A stretch of 64,000 nt of DNA from Spirochaetales bacterium (GCA_028533045.1 JAQQAP010000028.1:41473-105472), one strand, 5' to 3'; positions 32,910 through 41,578 are shown, numbered from the stretch's first letter. Numbers and translations: made by a program. Notes: generated by a model from the letters alone, not told the origin.

Positions 32910-34064
32910 TTTTCTCACGATAAGCAGGGACGCATCGTCATGTTGTACTTTTGACTCTATGAAATGGCGAAAATCCTGTCCGATAGCTTCGATCGTCTCT
33001 TTTAGGGGCTTCTTTTCGCCGCTCTCCATAATGGTAAAAATATTTTTTACATCATAGAGTTCTCCCGTCTTGTTCTCCTGTTCCAGAATGCCGTCGCTTA
33101 CGATAAGGAGTTCCTTGTCCTTTCCCAGGGGAATCTCGAGAATCTCCGGTTCGGGATTGATGGTTTTTTCAATGCCCAGGGGAATACTTCCCGACCGGCT
33201 AAGGGCATCGGGAAAGGGGGAAGGTATAAGGTAATAGTGGGAGTGGCCCATATCGGCCAGACTGATGGAGCCCGCCTCTTCGTCGATTATTCCTATTACG
33301 GCGGTCGCGAAAATCTCCTGGTCAAAGGTACGGTAGATAACACGGTTCATAACGGTTATGAGTTTGTTAAGCTCTGTTTTGGGGCCTGCCAGGGAAAGAA
33401 TCCCGTAAATCATACCGGTAACCAAAGCGGCGGCATTTCCCTTCCCCGATACATCTATCAGGGCAAAAAGGCTTTTATCCTGACTTAGGGAGCGGCTGTA
33501 GACCAGATCTCCTCCGATCCCTTTGGCCGGCAGGGTGAGCGATTCCACTTCATAGCGGGAGCTAAAGCCGTTGACAACCTTTCGATTGAGGCGCCCCTGA
33601 ATCTGGTGGGCTAACTGCAGTTCCGAGTGGGTCAGCTTGAGAAAGTAACCCAGCAGGTCGGAGGAGGAAAAGAGTCCCCTAAAAGTCCCGTTTTCTTCCA
33701 CCACGGCAAACCAGAATTCCCTGTTAAGTTTTTCCAGTTCCCCCGAGTCCCAGATATCCAGAGGATTGGTCTCCGGGGTAAGGATGAGGCAGGGATTGAT
33801 GAAACCGGTCAAGTCCGAATGGGCTGAGGTATTGCTGTTTTCATCCCGAGCCATCTGTTCAAACCAGTTCCGACGACTTATATGACCTAATAAGTTGCCC
33901 TCATTATCAAGTACGGCCAGGGCTCTGAGGTTTTCATGAGTAAGAAAATCTCTATGAATAAGAGAACGGGGCGTTCCTTCGTCTATATAACTGCGGGTGC
34001 TGATGATTTTTTCGAGAGCTGTATTTTGGGGACTCTCTTGTTTCTGTGTCTTGATTACGGTCAT
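32901..34064 (-). CDS. CBS-domain SpoIIE/RsbU-type PP2C phosphatase
   Basis: The protein has 387 residues. The N-terminal 150 residues resemble a CBS pair (VLDNEGNLLGHISRR, VVEENGTFRGLFSSSDL). Residues about 180-387 form the SpoIIE phosphatase: LPAKGIGGDLVYSR, the metal-binding LFALIDVSGKGNAAALV, SISLADMGHSHYYLI and LLIVSDGILEQ. Such proteins dephosphorylate anti-sigma-factor antagonists in partner-switching cascades. The CBS domains may sense adenine nucleotides. No anti-sigma or antagonist gene is next to it. GGAGG provides an SD. Confidence 0.9.
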   Translation of the reverse strand: MTVIKTQKQESPQNTALEKIISTRSYIDEGTPRSLIHRDFLTHENLRALAVLDNEGNLLGHISRRNWFEQMARDENSNTSAHSDLTGFINPCLILTPETNPLDIWDSGELEKLNREFWFAVVEENGTFRGLFSSSDLLGYFLKLTHSELQLAHQIQGRLNRKVVNGFSSRYEVESLTLPAKGIGGDLVYSRSLSQDKSLFALIDVSGKGNAAALVTGMIYGILSLAGPKTELNKLITVMNRVIYRTFDQEIFATAVIGIIDEEAGSISLADMGHSHYYLIPSPFPDALSRSGSIPLGIEKTINPEPEILEIPLGKDKELLIVSDGILEQENKTGELYDVKNIFTIMESGEKKPLKETIEAIGQDFRHFIESKVQHDDASLLIVRKSE

Positions 34065-34132
34065 TGAGCCCGCCTCCTGTCTCTCTGGAAAGTGTAAGAG
34101 ACGGGAGGGGTAAATGCAACTTTAGAGGGAGA

Positions 34133-34996
34133 TTATGATTCCTGGACTGGGGATTCTGAAAGCTTGTGGCTGCGGATATCTTCTTCTTTCTCTTTCCAAA
34201 AGGTCAGGAGATTCTGCTGAAGCCCGTGGAAATACTCTTTTTCCACCCGGGCCGCTGCTTTTCCTATATAGCGGTAATGCCAGCACTCGTAGGAGTAGCC
34301 GGTCAACTCTTCCTTTCCTTCCGGGAAAGAGAGGGACCAGCCGTATTTCCAGGCGTTTTCCAGCTGCCAGGCTCCTTCCGCTGTTTCTGCGTAGGAGTCG
34401 TCTATGGAACCGAAGTCCAGAGCCAGTCCCAGCTGGTGCTGTGATTTTCCCGGATAGGCGGAAACTTTGTCCGCCTCTTCTTTACCCAATTGTTCTACCC
34501 AATAGTTGTAGGTTTTTACTTGGTAAACGTAGGAGCGGTAACAGGAGGAGTGAAGCAGTTCCAATCCCTCCTCTTCGGCGGCCTGATTCATTTCTATGAG
34601 CGAAGGGAGGCAGATTCGGCGGATCTGCATGGCCGATTTATTTTTCTTAAAGAGGCTTATATCATCCATATTCACCAGATCCGGCGGGATATAGCTGCTC
34701 TCCAGAGGATGCTGCTTGTCCACAAGGATAAACAGGGAAGGATCTTCTTTCAGCATCTCTTCCATCAGATCAAAAAAAGTTTCCGGATTTGCCTTCACCG
34801 CAGTCATTATCGCTTCCCGGGAAGGAGCGTCTATACCGGTAACCCCGTCAATCAATTCGTCCAGGTCTTCTTCGGTATAGGAAAAAGAGCTGTGCAGAGG
34901 AAGGGGGCCTTCCGGTTCGGAGGCGGTTGTTTCGCTGCTGTTAGAGCAAGCTGAAAAAATAGCTAGTATAATAATCGGGAAAAGGAAATTTTTCAT
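34133..34996 (-). CDS. VanY-type D-alanyl-D-alanine carboxypeptidase lipoprotein
   Basis: The 287-residue protein has a lipoprotein signal (ILAIFSAC, Cys17), a linker and helical region (20-120), then an M15B/VanY peptidase domain: the Zn motif SQHQLGLALDFG (His and Asp ligands), and ECWHYRY with the third His and catalytic Glu. LHSSCYRSYVYQ precedes, as in VanY. It should trim peptidoglycan stem peptides at the outer face of the inner membrane. The start ATG lies 6 nt after a -10 box and no SD is present, so the message appears leaderless. Confidence 0.9.
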   Translation of the reverse strand: MKNFLFPIIILAIFSACSNSSETTASEPEGPLPLHSSFSYTEEDLDELIDGVTGIDAPSREAIMTAVKANPETFFDLMEEMLKEDPSLFILVDKQHPLESSYIPPDLVNMDDISLFKKNKSAMQIRRICLPSLIEMNQAAEEEGLELLHSSCYRSYVYQVKTYNYWVEQLGKEEADKVSAYPGKSQHQLGLALDFGSIDDSYAETAEGAWQLENAWKYGWSLSFPEGKEELTGYSYECWHYRYIGKAAARVEKEYFHGLQQNLLTFWKEKEEDIRSHKLSESPVQES

Positions 34997-35002
34997 AGGA
35001 AG

Positions 35003-35031
35003 ACATTAACACCGATCTAACATTTCTACAA
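35003..35031 (-). promoter_or_regulatory. vanY-like gene promoter, leaderless geometry
   Basis: TTGTAG (35031-35026), 17 bp, TAATGT (35008-35003), 6 nt, ATG at 34996. Confidence 0.55.
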
Positions 35032-35035
35032 GAAG

Positions 35036-35063
35036 AAGGCAACCGTTTTTTTGTTGCCTTTTT
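35036..35063 (+). terminator. Orphan plus-strand terminator between divergent genes
   Basis: AAGGCAAC (35036-35043) pairs with GTTGCCTT (35053-35060), followed by U's. No plus-strand gene lies upstream, so it may insulate alaX from antisense read-through. Confidence 0.6.
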
Positions 35064-35156
35064 GTGAAAAATGGGGCCGGGGAAAGTTAGTCTACACAAT
35101 TGTCCCGATTTTGCTTATAATTCATAAAACCGGTTTTGCCGGACAAGGATAGAACA

Positions 35157-36350
35157 TTGAACAGAGAAAAACTCTATTATCACGATAACCATTTAACAAC
35201 CTTCACAGCCACTGTTTTTGAGTGCCGCCGGGAGGAGGACGGCCGTTATGCCATAGGTTTGGACCGGACCGCTTTTTATCCCGAAGGGGGCGGTCAGCCC
35301 TCCGATGTGGGATTCATTAATGATATTCCCGTACTTCACGTGGCCAAGGGGGAGGAGTATCCCGTTCACTACACCGAGTCTCCTCTGGAACCGGGAAGCG
35401 ATGTGGTGTGCAAAGTGGATTGGGAACATCGATTCGACTACATGCAGCAGCACACGGGACAGCATGTGCTCTCCGGGGTTTTTATGAAGGAGGGCGAATG
35501 GGCCACCCTTTCCGTTCATCAGGGGGAAGAATACACCTCTATTGAGATTGATACGGCGGAAATAAGCGAGCTTGAACTCTACCAGGTGGAGCGGGAGGCA
35601 AACCGGATTATTACGGAAAACCTGCCGGTTGAGACCTTCTGGGTGGACGAGTCAGAATTGGATCAATACCCTTTGCGCCGCCCTCCCAAGGTGAGCGGAA
35701 CCATTCGCCTTGTGCGGATTGGGGACGGGGCCGACTGCGTGGCCTGCGGCGGGGTCCATACTTCGACAACCGGCGACATTGGGCTGATTATTTATCTGGG
35801 GCAGGAGAAAATCCGGGGACGGGTCAGAACTCTCTGGAAGATTGGGGAGCGGGCCTTTAGGCAGATTCGGCAGGATCGGGAAATCCTGGGGGATCTTGGT
35901 GTAAAATATGCTGTTCCTTCTTCGGAGCTTCCCGCCCGGCTTGAATCGGTGGACCGGGAGATTTTCGAGAAAGAAGGAGAGATCCGTCAACTGAAGGAGG
36001 AACTTCTCAAAGGAAGCTTAATCAGCCTGAAAAATCAGATTGACGAATCGGGGATTCTTACGGCCGTTGTTTCTACGGGGGATAAGAAGTTTCTTCAAAA
36101 TGCGGCTCAGGCCCTTCTGGAAGAGGAAAAATGCCATTTTTTTGTGCTTGTGAATGAACTGGACGGGGATTTGCAATGGATTATCGGGGCCGGTGAAGAG
36201 GGCTCCTTTGATTTCGGTCGGGCCAGAAATGATATTTTGCCCCTCATAAACGGGAAAGGCGGCGGCCGCGGACCGATTTGGCAGGGGAAAGGAGAGGGGC
36301 CCGCTGTGGAAGCCTTTCTGACAGCCCTTAGAAAGAGCTACGGGGAATAG
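35157..36350 (+). CDS. Alanyl-tRNA editing protein (AlaX, long form)
   Basis: The protein has about 397 residues. It matches the editing and C-terminal parts of alanyl-tRNA synthetase without the catalytic core: FYPEGGGQPSD, the zinc ligands HTGQH and CVACGGVH, then a coiled coil (about 240-275) and a DHHA1-like domain with GGGRGPIWQGKG. It removes Ser or Gly wrongly attached to tRNA-Ala. The start is uncertain: AAGGA at 35143-35147 favours the TTG at 35157, while an in-frame TTG at 35136 is the alternative. A TATAAT box at 35116-35121 precedes it. It stands alone, upstream of the orf112 promoter. Confidence 0.9.
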   Translation: MNREKLYYHDNHLTTFTATVFECRREEDGRYAIGLDRTAFYPEGGGQPSDVGFINDIPVLHVAKGEEYPVHYTESPLEPGSDVVCKVDWEHRFDYMQQHTGQHVLSGVFMKEGEWATLSVHQGEEYTSIEIDTAEISELELYQVEREANRIITENLPVETFWVDESELDQYPLRRPPKVSGTIRLVRIGDGADCVACGGVHTSTTGDIGLIIYLGQEKIRGRVRTLWKIGERAFRQIRQDREILGDLGVKYAVPSSELPARLESVDREIFEKEGEIRQLKEELLKGSLISLKNQIDESGILTAVVSTGDKKFLQNAAQALLEEEKCHFFVLVNELDGDLQWIIGAGEEGSFDFGRARNDILPLINGKGGGRGPIWQGKGEGPAVEAFLTALRKSYGE

Positions 36351-36374
36351 TTCCCGGTCAGGGAAAAACGGCGA

Positions 36375-36403
36375 TTGTAATTTTTCCTTTCTAATGGTAT
36401 TTT
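36375..36403 (+). promoter_or_regulatory. Promoter of the orf112-tyrA-mtaB operon, leaderless geometry
   Basis: TTGTAA (36375-36380), 17 bp, TATTTT (36398-36403), 7 nt, ATG at 36411. There is no SD. Confidence 0.6.
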
Positions 36404-36410
36404 TACAGCT

Positions 36411-36749
36411 ATGAAACGGAAAATCCTTACGGTGGCAGTCATTTTGGCCATCGCCGCCTTCATCAATTACAACAAGGCCTCCTTTGTGGAAAAATACCGC
36501 ACCAGAAAAGGGGTGGAAAACCGCATTGAGGAGATTACCGGGATCGATATGAATCTCAAAAACTTCTTTAAAGGAGTGGAAGGGTTGAATCGGGACCTGG
36601 AAGATTGGGAAGAGGATAGTCTGACTGACTTGAAGACCCGTCTGGAAGGCCTCTCTGAAGAAGAAAAGGATAAGCTCATGGAGCTCCTGGAAGAGAAAGG
36701 GGATGAGGCTGAATCCTTCCTGACCGATATGATGGAGGGGGAGAGTTGA
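36411..36749 (+). CDS. Uncharacterised small protein with N-terminal membrane anchor
   Basis: The 112-residue protein is not recognised. Residues 3-18 are hydrophobic (KILTVAVILAIAAFI), a signal anchor or uncleaved signal peptide. The rest is strongly acidic and helical with a heptad-like pattern (LKTRLEGLSEEEKDKLMELL), probably a coiled coil. It is the first gene of the operon continuing with orf141, tyrA, bactofilin, TPR protein and mtaB. The neighbours bactofilin and TPR hint at envelope or cytoskeletal work, but this is only context. The start lies 7 nt after the -10 box. Confidence 0.7.
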   Translation: MKRKILTVAVILAIAAFINYNKASFVEKYRTRKGVENRIEEITGIDMNLKNFFKGVEGLNRDLEDWEEDSLTDLKTRLEGLSEEEKDKLMELLEEKGDEAESFLTDMMEGES

Positions 36750-37171
36750 GCCGCCGGGAAGATGAGGAAATGCGCCGGAAATTCTGGCAGTCCATGGCAG
36801 ATCAAGCGGGCGGAGAGATTCTGAATCACGCCCTTTTGCGTGTAATGGCTTCCGAGCCGGAAGATTTGAAGGACAAGTGGCTTCTGTTTTTTTCCACGGA
36901 AAGTTCTCTCTATTATAAAAGATTTCCCTCCGAATCGGCCATGGCCCGGCTTTTGTCTATGACTCCCGCAAAGGAAAAACAGGAATACCCCCTCGAAGGC
37001 CTGCCCTGGGACAGGGTTCGCTGTAAGCGCAAAGGGGGGCAGGGATTTTTAAGCCGGTTTTTTTCTTCTCCCTCCCAAATAATTGTTGAATGGGATGATA
37101 AGGCCCGTTTTGTTTTGGAAGCGGATAAGGCGGGGGAAGTCCTCTTTGCCGGCCGGACGGAGGACGCATGA
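36746..37171 (+). CDS. Uncharacterised protein (141 aa)
   Basis: It is not recognised. It begins with TTG at 36746 overlapping the previous stop (TTGA), and its stop overlaps the tyrA start, so coupling on both sides supports that it is translated. The protein has no signal peptide and no long hydrophobic segment. It is basic in the middle (RVRCKRKGGQGFLSRFF) and ends in a beta-rich segment (SQIIVEWDDKARFVLEA). An N-terminal helix is rich in charged residues. No domain assignment is possible by eye. Confidence 0.7.
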   Translation: MSRREDEEMRRKFWQSMADQAGGEILNHALLRVMASEPEDLKDKWLLFFSTESSLYYKRFPSESAMARLLSMTPAKEKQEYPLEGLPWDRVRCKRKGGQGFLSRFFSSPSQIIVEWDDKARFVLEADKAGEVLFAGRTEDA

Positions 37172-37890
37172 CCGTTTGTATGTATGGAATGGGGCGCTTC
37201 GGTCGCTTCTGGGCGGAGGAGTTGAGCCGGGTTGTTCCCGATATGCGAGGCTACAACCGTTCGGACAGGGAATTTCCCCCCACCGTAAAGCGGGTCAGCT
37301 TTGAGGAAATGTGCGCCTCCGATGTCATTATTCTGACGACAGCTATTTCCTCGATGGAAGAAGTCCTTAAGGCTATTGCTCCCCATATAAAGAAAGATGC
37401 CCTTATTATGGACTGCTGCTCCGTAAAGGTCTGGCCGGTGGAGATGATGGAGAAATACCTCCCTGCGGAGACGGAGATTTTGGCAACCCATCCTATGTTC
37501 GGTCCCGATTCAGGGAAGAACGGAGTGGAGGGGCTTCCCATCGTCGTTTCCCCGGTGCGAATTGCCCGGGAGCGTGAAGAGGAGTGGCTGCGGATTTTCC
37601 AGGCCCTCAAGCTCACCATTCACGTTATGACTCCCGATGAGCATGATAGGGAAGCGGCCTTTACCCAGGGTATCACCCACTTTATCGGGCGGATTTTGGG
37701 GGATATGCACCTGGAGGAGAGTCCCATAGCTACTTCCGGCTATAAGAGCCTTCAACGTATTATGGAACAGACCTGTAACGACGACTGGCAGCTCTTTATG
37801 GATTTACAAAAACTCAATCCCCATACGGAGGAGATGAGAAGCAAGCTGGACAGGACTCTGGCAAAAATGATAAAGTACCTTCAGCCCTAA
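37168..37890 (+). CDS. Prephenate dehydrogenase-like protein (TyrA family)
   Basis: The 240-residue NAD(P)-dependent enzyme has the dinucleotide motif MYGMGRFGRFWAEEL at the N-terminus, and DVIILTTAISSMEEVL and THPMFGPDSG, as in TyrA. ATHPMFGP carries the His that is near the prephenate carboxylate. The all-helical C-terminal dimer domain has AFTQGITHFIGRILG. It is short compared with typical TyrA (around 280 or more) and lacks an ACT domain, so no feedback site is visible. It probably oxidises prephenate or arogenate for tyrosine. It is coupled to orf141 by a 4-bp overlap. Confidence 0.85.
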   Translation: MTVCMYGMGRFGRFWAEELSRVVPDMRGYNRSDREFPPTVKRVSFEEMCASDVIILTTAISSMEEVLKAIAPHIKKDALIMDCCSVKVWPVEMMEKYLPAETEILATHPMFGPDSGKNGVEGLPIVVSPVRIAREREEEWLRIFQALKLTIHVMTPDEHDREAAFTQGITHFIGRILGDMHLEESPIATSGYKSLQRIMEQTCNDDWQLFMDLQKLNPHTEEMRSKLDRTLAKMIKYLQP

Positions 37891-37926
37891 GATTTTTTTT
37901 GGGGCGGAACAATTCAGGAGACCGAT

Positions 37927-38295
37927 TTGGCGGAACTGGAAATACACGAAAAACGTGTTTACGAGAAAAACATCAGCACCGTGCTCACCGAGGAAATTCA
38001 CTTTTCCGGGGAGCTCTTTTTTTCCAAGGATCTGATGATCAAGGGCGAATTTTACGGTGCCATAAAGGCATCGGGCAATCTTTATATTGAAGAAAGTGCC
38101 TATGTGGAAGCGGAAATTACCGCCGGTGCTGTCTATATTAAGGGGCAGGTCAAAGGAAATATTATGGCCGATACCCGGGTTGAACTTCACGGCACCGCCA
38201 AGGTGGCCGGAGATATTACGGCTCCCCAGATCGTTATGGATACGGGATGCCGCTTTGACGGAACAAGCCGCATGCAGAGGAGGGCGAAGCTGTGA
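37927..38295 (+). CDS. Bactofilin
   Basis: The 122-residue polymer-forming cytoskeletal protein has a central right-handed beta-helix (about 22-110) with the repeating pattern GEFYGAIKASGNLYI, AEITAGAVYIKGQVKGNI and KVAGDITAPQIV. Short flexible ends flank it. Bactofilins scaffold cell-wall or envelope machines and can be linked to cell shape in spirochaetes (established for Leptospira). The TTG start at 37927 is set by CAGGAG. It is followed by a TPR protein whose GTG overlaps its stop. Confidence 0.9.
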   Translation: MAELEIHEKRVYEKNISTVLTEEIHFSGELFFSKDLMIKGEFYGAIKASGNLYIEESAYVEAEITAGAVYIKGQVKGNIMADTRVELHGTAKVAGDITAPQIVMDTGCRFDGTSRMQRRAKL

Positions 38296-38924
38296 AAAAA
38301 CTGATTATACTACTGGCGCTGGCCGCTGTCTTTATGCCTTTGGCGGCACAGGAAGAGGAAAAAGAGGACGCTTTGGAGCTGTACCGGAACGGTCAGTACG
38401 AGCGGGCCATTGAAGTATGCCAGGGAGAGCTGGACATTTACGGCGAAGACGAAGTAAACAAAAAGCTGGATTCCTACAACGTGATGTGCTGGTCCTTTAT
38501 GCGTCTGGGACGTTATGACGATGCGATTAACTTTGGTCAGCAGGCCCTTTCCATTTTCCGTTACGATCAGCGGGTGATAGAGACCATGGGGGAAGCCCAC
38601 TTTTATAAAGGGGAAAATATTAACGCCCTGGGGTATTTTGAGCAGTACGCCGTACTGAATCCCACCGGTCAGAGAATCGAGAATGCCTATTATTACATGG
38701 GGGAGATCTATATTCGTCTGGGAGAGTTTGCCCACGCCGATATCGCCCTTTCCACCGCCCTTTACCATTCGCCCAACGTGGCCGGTTGGTGGAGCCGATT
38801 GGGTTATGCCAAGGAGATGGGGGAAGATAAGGAAGGCGCTCTTGTTGCTTACAAGCAGGCCGTTGAACTCCAGCCCGACAACGAAGCCGCCCTTTCCGGT
38901 CTGGAGAGACTGCAGGGAAGCTGA
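38292..38924 (+). CDS. Exported TPR-repeat protein
   Basis: The 210-residue protein has a cleavable signal peptide (MKKLIILLALAAVFMPLAAQ, cleavage likely after residue 19 or 20), then about five tetratricopeptide repeats. Examples are ALELYRNGQYERAIEVCQ and SFMRLGRYDDAINFGQQAL; the last is GALVAYKQAVELQPDNEAAL. It is probably periplasmic and an adaptor for protein-protein contacts. It overlaps the bactofilin gene (GTGA) and ends 1 bp into mtaB (TGATG), so it is tightly coupled. Confidence 0.88.
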   Translation: MKKLIILLALAAVFMPLAAQEEEKEDALELYRNGQYERAIEVCQGELDIYGEDEVNKKLDSYNVMCWSFMRLGRYDDAINFGQQALSIFRYDQRVIETMGEAHFYKGENINALGYFEQYAVLNPTGQRIENAYYYMGEIYIRLGEFAHADIALSTALYHSPNVAGWWSRLGYAKEMGEDKEGALVAYKQAVELQPDNEAALSGLERLQGS

Positions 38925-40252
38925 TGCAAGCCGCCTTTCACACCTTTGGCTGCCGTCTCAATCAACTGGAGACGGAAGCCCTGGCGGACGCCTTTCGTCA
39001 CGCCCGTTTTACCATCGTCCCCCTTTCCGGGGACGCTCTTGTTTATGTTATTAATACCTGTACGGTTACCTCTAAAAGCGAACAGAAGGCCCGGGGGGTT
39101 ATTCGTCGTCTGAATCGGGAGCATCCCCGTGCCGTGGTTATTGTTACCGGCTGCTACGCCCAGATGGAAGTGGACCTGATTAATTCTCTGGGCCATAATG
39201 TCTTTGCCGTTCCTCTTAAAGAGAAAGACTTGATACAGGATTTCGCTCTCTACCTTATGAACCGCCCCGATGAAGAGGGGGAGGAGCTGTTGGAGGATAC
39301 CCGGGCCTGGTTCCGGGATAACGGACGGACCAATGACGAGGCGGAGGCACGATTCCGCTTTGTTCCCGACGATTTTACCTACCATACCCGGGCCTACCTG
39401 AAAATTCAGGACGGCTGTGACAACTCCTGTGCCTACTGTCGGGTAACCCTGGCCCGGGGCGCTTCCGTTTCTCTGGCTCTGGATAAAGTGATTGAACGGG
39501 TAAAGGTCCTGGAAGAGAAGGGCTTTGCCGAAGTAACTCTCACCGGCGTAAATATTGATTCCTACCGCTCCGGAGAAACGGACTTGGCCGGTCTGCTGGA
39601 AGTTCTTCTCTCTAATACTTCCGCTATCCGCTTTAGGCTTTCCTCTTTAGATCCGGATACCTTTACCCCCGCTTTGGCTAAAGTGGTGGCCCATGAGCGG
39701 GTTTGCCCCTATTTTCACCTCTCCGTTCAGTCCGGTTCGGACAGGATTTTGCAGGAGATGAATCGGGGGTACGCCGCTCTCGAGGTAGAACGGGCGGTGG
39801 AACTGCTCCGGGAGACAAAGGACAATCCTTTTATTTCCGCCGACATCATCGTAGGCTTTCCCGGTGAGAGGGAAGAGAATTTTACGGAAACCTTGGAACT
39901 TATGGAAAAGGCCCGCTTTGCCCGGGCTCACGTATTTCCCTACTCACCCCGTCCGGGCACACCCGCCTTTGGCCGGAAGGACGCCGTTCAGGAGTCGATT
40001 ATTTCCGAGCGGACCGGACGGCTGCGGGAGATGATGACCCGCTGCCAGAACGATTACGGTTTGAGCTGGGAAGGGCGCGAACTGGATGTGGTCTGGGAGA
40101 AGGAAGAGGGGGATTTTCTCATAGGGCTGAGCGGGAACTACCTGAGCTGCCGGAAGAAGGCCGGTAAGGGCGCGGAACTGGGAGAATGCGAGCGGGTTAC
40201 CGCCGTTAAGTACGGCATTGTGCCCGGGATGATGGAGTGCGATACTCAATAA
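38924..40252 (+). CDS. mtaB: tRNA t6A37 methylthiotransferase
   Basis: This is a radical-SAM enzyme that adds a methylthio group to t6A at position 37 of ANN-decoding tRNAs. The 442 residues have the N-terminal MTTase domain with Cys10, Cys46 and Cys77 (HTFGCRLNQLE, INTCTVT, VTGCYAQ), holding the second 4Fe-4S cluster. The radical-SAM motif is DGCDNSCAYCRV (Cys165, 169, 172). SVQSGSDRILQEMNR and a C-terminal TRAM-like region follow. The last 26 codons are duplicated in decayed form at 41500-41577, beyond the ATPase gene. Confidence 0.93.
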   Translation: MQAAFHTFGCRLNQLETEALADAFRHARFTIVPLSGDALVYVINTCTVTSKSEQKARGVIRRLNREHPRAVVIVTGCYAQMEVDLINSLGHNVFAVPLKEKDLIQDFALYLMNRPDEEGEELLEDTRAWFRDNGRTNDEAEARFRFVPDDFTYHTRAYLKIQDGCDNSCAYCRVTLARGASVSLALDKVIERVKVLEEKGFAEVTLTGVNIDSYRSGETDLAGLLEVLLSNTSAIRFRLSSLDPDTFTPALAKVVAHERVCPYFHLSVQSGSDRILQEMNRGYAALEVERAVELLRETKDNPFISADIIVGFPGEREENFTETLELMEKARFARAHVFPYSPRPGTPAFGRKDAVQESIISERTGRLREMMTRCQNDYGLSWEGRELDVVWEKEEGDFLIGLSGNYLSCRKKAGKGAELGECERVTAVKYGIVPGMMECDTQ

Positions 40253-40325
40253 CGGGCTCTCTTTATTTAACGCAAGGGAAGAAAATGCTGTACTAATTAA
40301 AACTTAGAGTTTATATTTGTACAGT

Positions 40326-41483
40326 ATGATTCGTCGAATAATTGAAAAGGAACTGCGTCTCTCCGCATCGGAATATCCGGTTGTTACTTTGATTGGTCCC
40401 CGTCAATCGGGGAAAACAACCTTGGCGAAGATGGTTTTTCCCGATCATGAATATGTTAACCTGGAGCAGCCTGAATACCGTTTACTCGCCCAGGAAGATC
40501 CCAAAAGCTTTTTCCATCGTTTTCGGCCTCCCTGTATCCTGGATGAAATTCAGAATGTTCCTCAGCTGCTGTCCTGGATTCAGGTCATGGTGGATGAGGA
40601 TCCGGAAAGAAAGGGACTGTTTATACTAACTGGGAGTCATCAGCTCTCTTTACGGGAAGCCATCGGTCAATCCCTGGCAGGTCGAACCTCCCTGTTGACT
40701 CTGCTTCCTTTCTCATTAAGGGAATTGCCCGCTCAATTACAGGACAGACCCAGGGAGGAGTTGCTCTTTTCCGGTTTCATGCCCCGTCTCCATGATCAGA
40801 AAATCCGGCCGGGACGTTTCTACCGGGATTATTACCAAACCTATGTAGAGCGTGACGTTCGCAAATTAATCGCTCTGGAGAATCAACAGGCCTTTGAACT
40901 GCTTATGCGTCTTTTGGCCGGCCGGGTAGGGCAGGAGCTTAATTACAGTCAACTTGCCGGTCAGGTAGGAATCAGTGCTCCCCAGGTTAAACGTTGGATC
41001 GGAGTGCTCGAGGCCTCTTTCATCCTCTTTAAGCTACCTCCCTATTATAAGAATTATGGAAAAAGGCTTACCAAATCTCCCAAAATCTACTTTACCGAAC
41101 CGGGCCTGGCAGTATATCTGTTGGGGATAGAGGCTTCGGAGCAGTTAGAACGGGACAGGGCTTTTGGCGGTTTATTTGAGAATTTGGTTATTCTGGAAGC
41201 ATTGAAGGAGCGGTACAATAAGGGGAAGGAGGGGTGGTTATACTTTTACCGAGATAATCATCAGCATGAAGTGGACCTTCTGTTTCCCGTCGGATCTGAT
41301 TATATACCTGTTGAGATCAAATCTTCCCGAACTTATCATAGTCACTTTCTTAAAGGAATTGAGTATTTTCGAAAACTGTCAAAATGCGAGAGTCCCGGTT
41401 TACTTCTCTATGACGGCGACCTGGAAACCGATTCTGTCGATGGGAAAATCAGGAACTTTCGTAAAGGATTTAAGGGATTATAA
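40326..41483 (+). CDS. AAA ATPase with DUF4143 (ATP-binding protein of the AAA_14 type)
   Basis: The 385-residue protein starts at the ATG at 40326 (a TTG 9 nt upstream is the alternative). Walker A is TLIGPRQSGKTTLAK, Walker B is PPCILDEIQNV, and FILTGSHQLSL is sensor 1. The C-terminal half (about 200-385) is DUF4143, ending with a nuclease-like PD-(D/E)xK pattern (HQHEVDLLF, PVEIKSS). Such ATPases are frequent, laterally mobile, and of uncertain function. It sits between mtaB and a decayed copy of the mtaB 3' end, so it looks inserted. A weak promoter (TGTACT, 17 bp, TATATT) ends 8 nt before the ATG. Confidence 0.85.
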   Translation: MIRRIIEKELRLSASEYPVVTLIGPRQSGKTTLAKMVFPDHEYVNLEQPEYRLLAQEDPKSFFHRFRPPCILDEIQNVPQLLSWIQVMVDEDPERKGLFILTGSHQLSLREAIGQSLAGRTSLLTLLPFSLRELPAQLQDRPREELLFSGFMPRLHDQKIRPGRFYRDYYQTYVERDVRKLIALENQQAFELLMRLLAGRVGQELNYSQLAGQVGISAPQVKRWIGVLEASFILFKLPPYYKNYGKRLTKSPKIYFTEPGLAVYLLGIEASEQLERDRAFGGLFENLVILEALKERYNKGKEGWLYFYRDNHQHEVDLLFPVGSDYIPVEIKSSRTYHSHFLKGIEYFRKLSKCESPGLLLYDGDLETDSVDGKIRNFRKGFKGL

Positions 41484-41499
41484 AGGAGGATTCCATGTA

Positions 41500-41577
41500 G
41501 CGGCCCTGGGAACCTGAGGGTGGGTGACCGCCGTAACATATGGCGTTAAGCCCGGTTTGATGGACTGTGGAGTTTAA
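41500..41577 (+). pseudogene. Decayed duplicate of the mtaB 3' end
   Basis: Read in frame it gives AALGT, a stop, then GWVTAVTYGVKPGLMDCGV and TAA. It aligns without gaps to the MtaB C-terminus AELGECERVTAVKYGIVPGM and MECD. The pattern is nucleotide-level similar too (CTGGGA...TGACCGCCGT). It therefore derives from an mtaB copy and not from the ATPase gene. Confidence 0.75.
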
Positions 41578-41578
41578 A

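Noticed and set aside
40317..41577. The ATPase and mtaB remnant as an insertion sequence
   Set aside because: No transposase, terminal inverted repeats or target-site duplication could be found; only the mtaB 3'-end duplication is visible.
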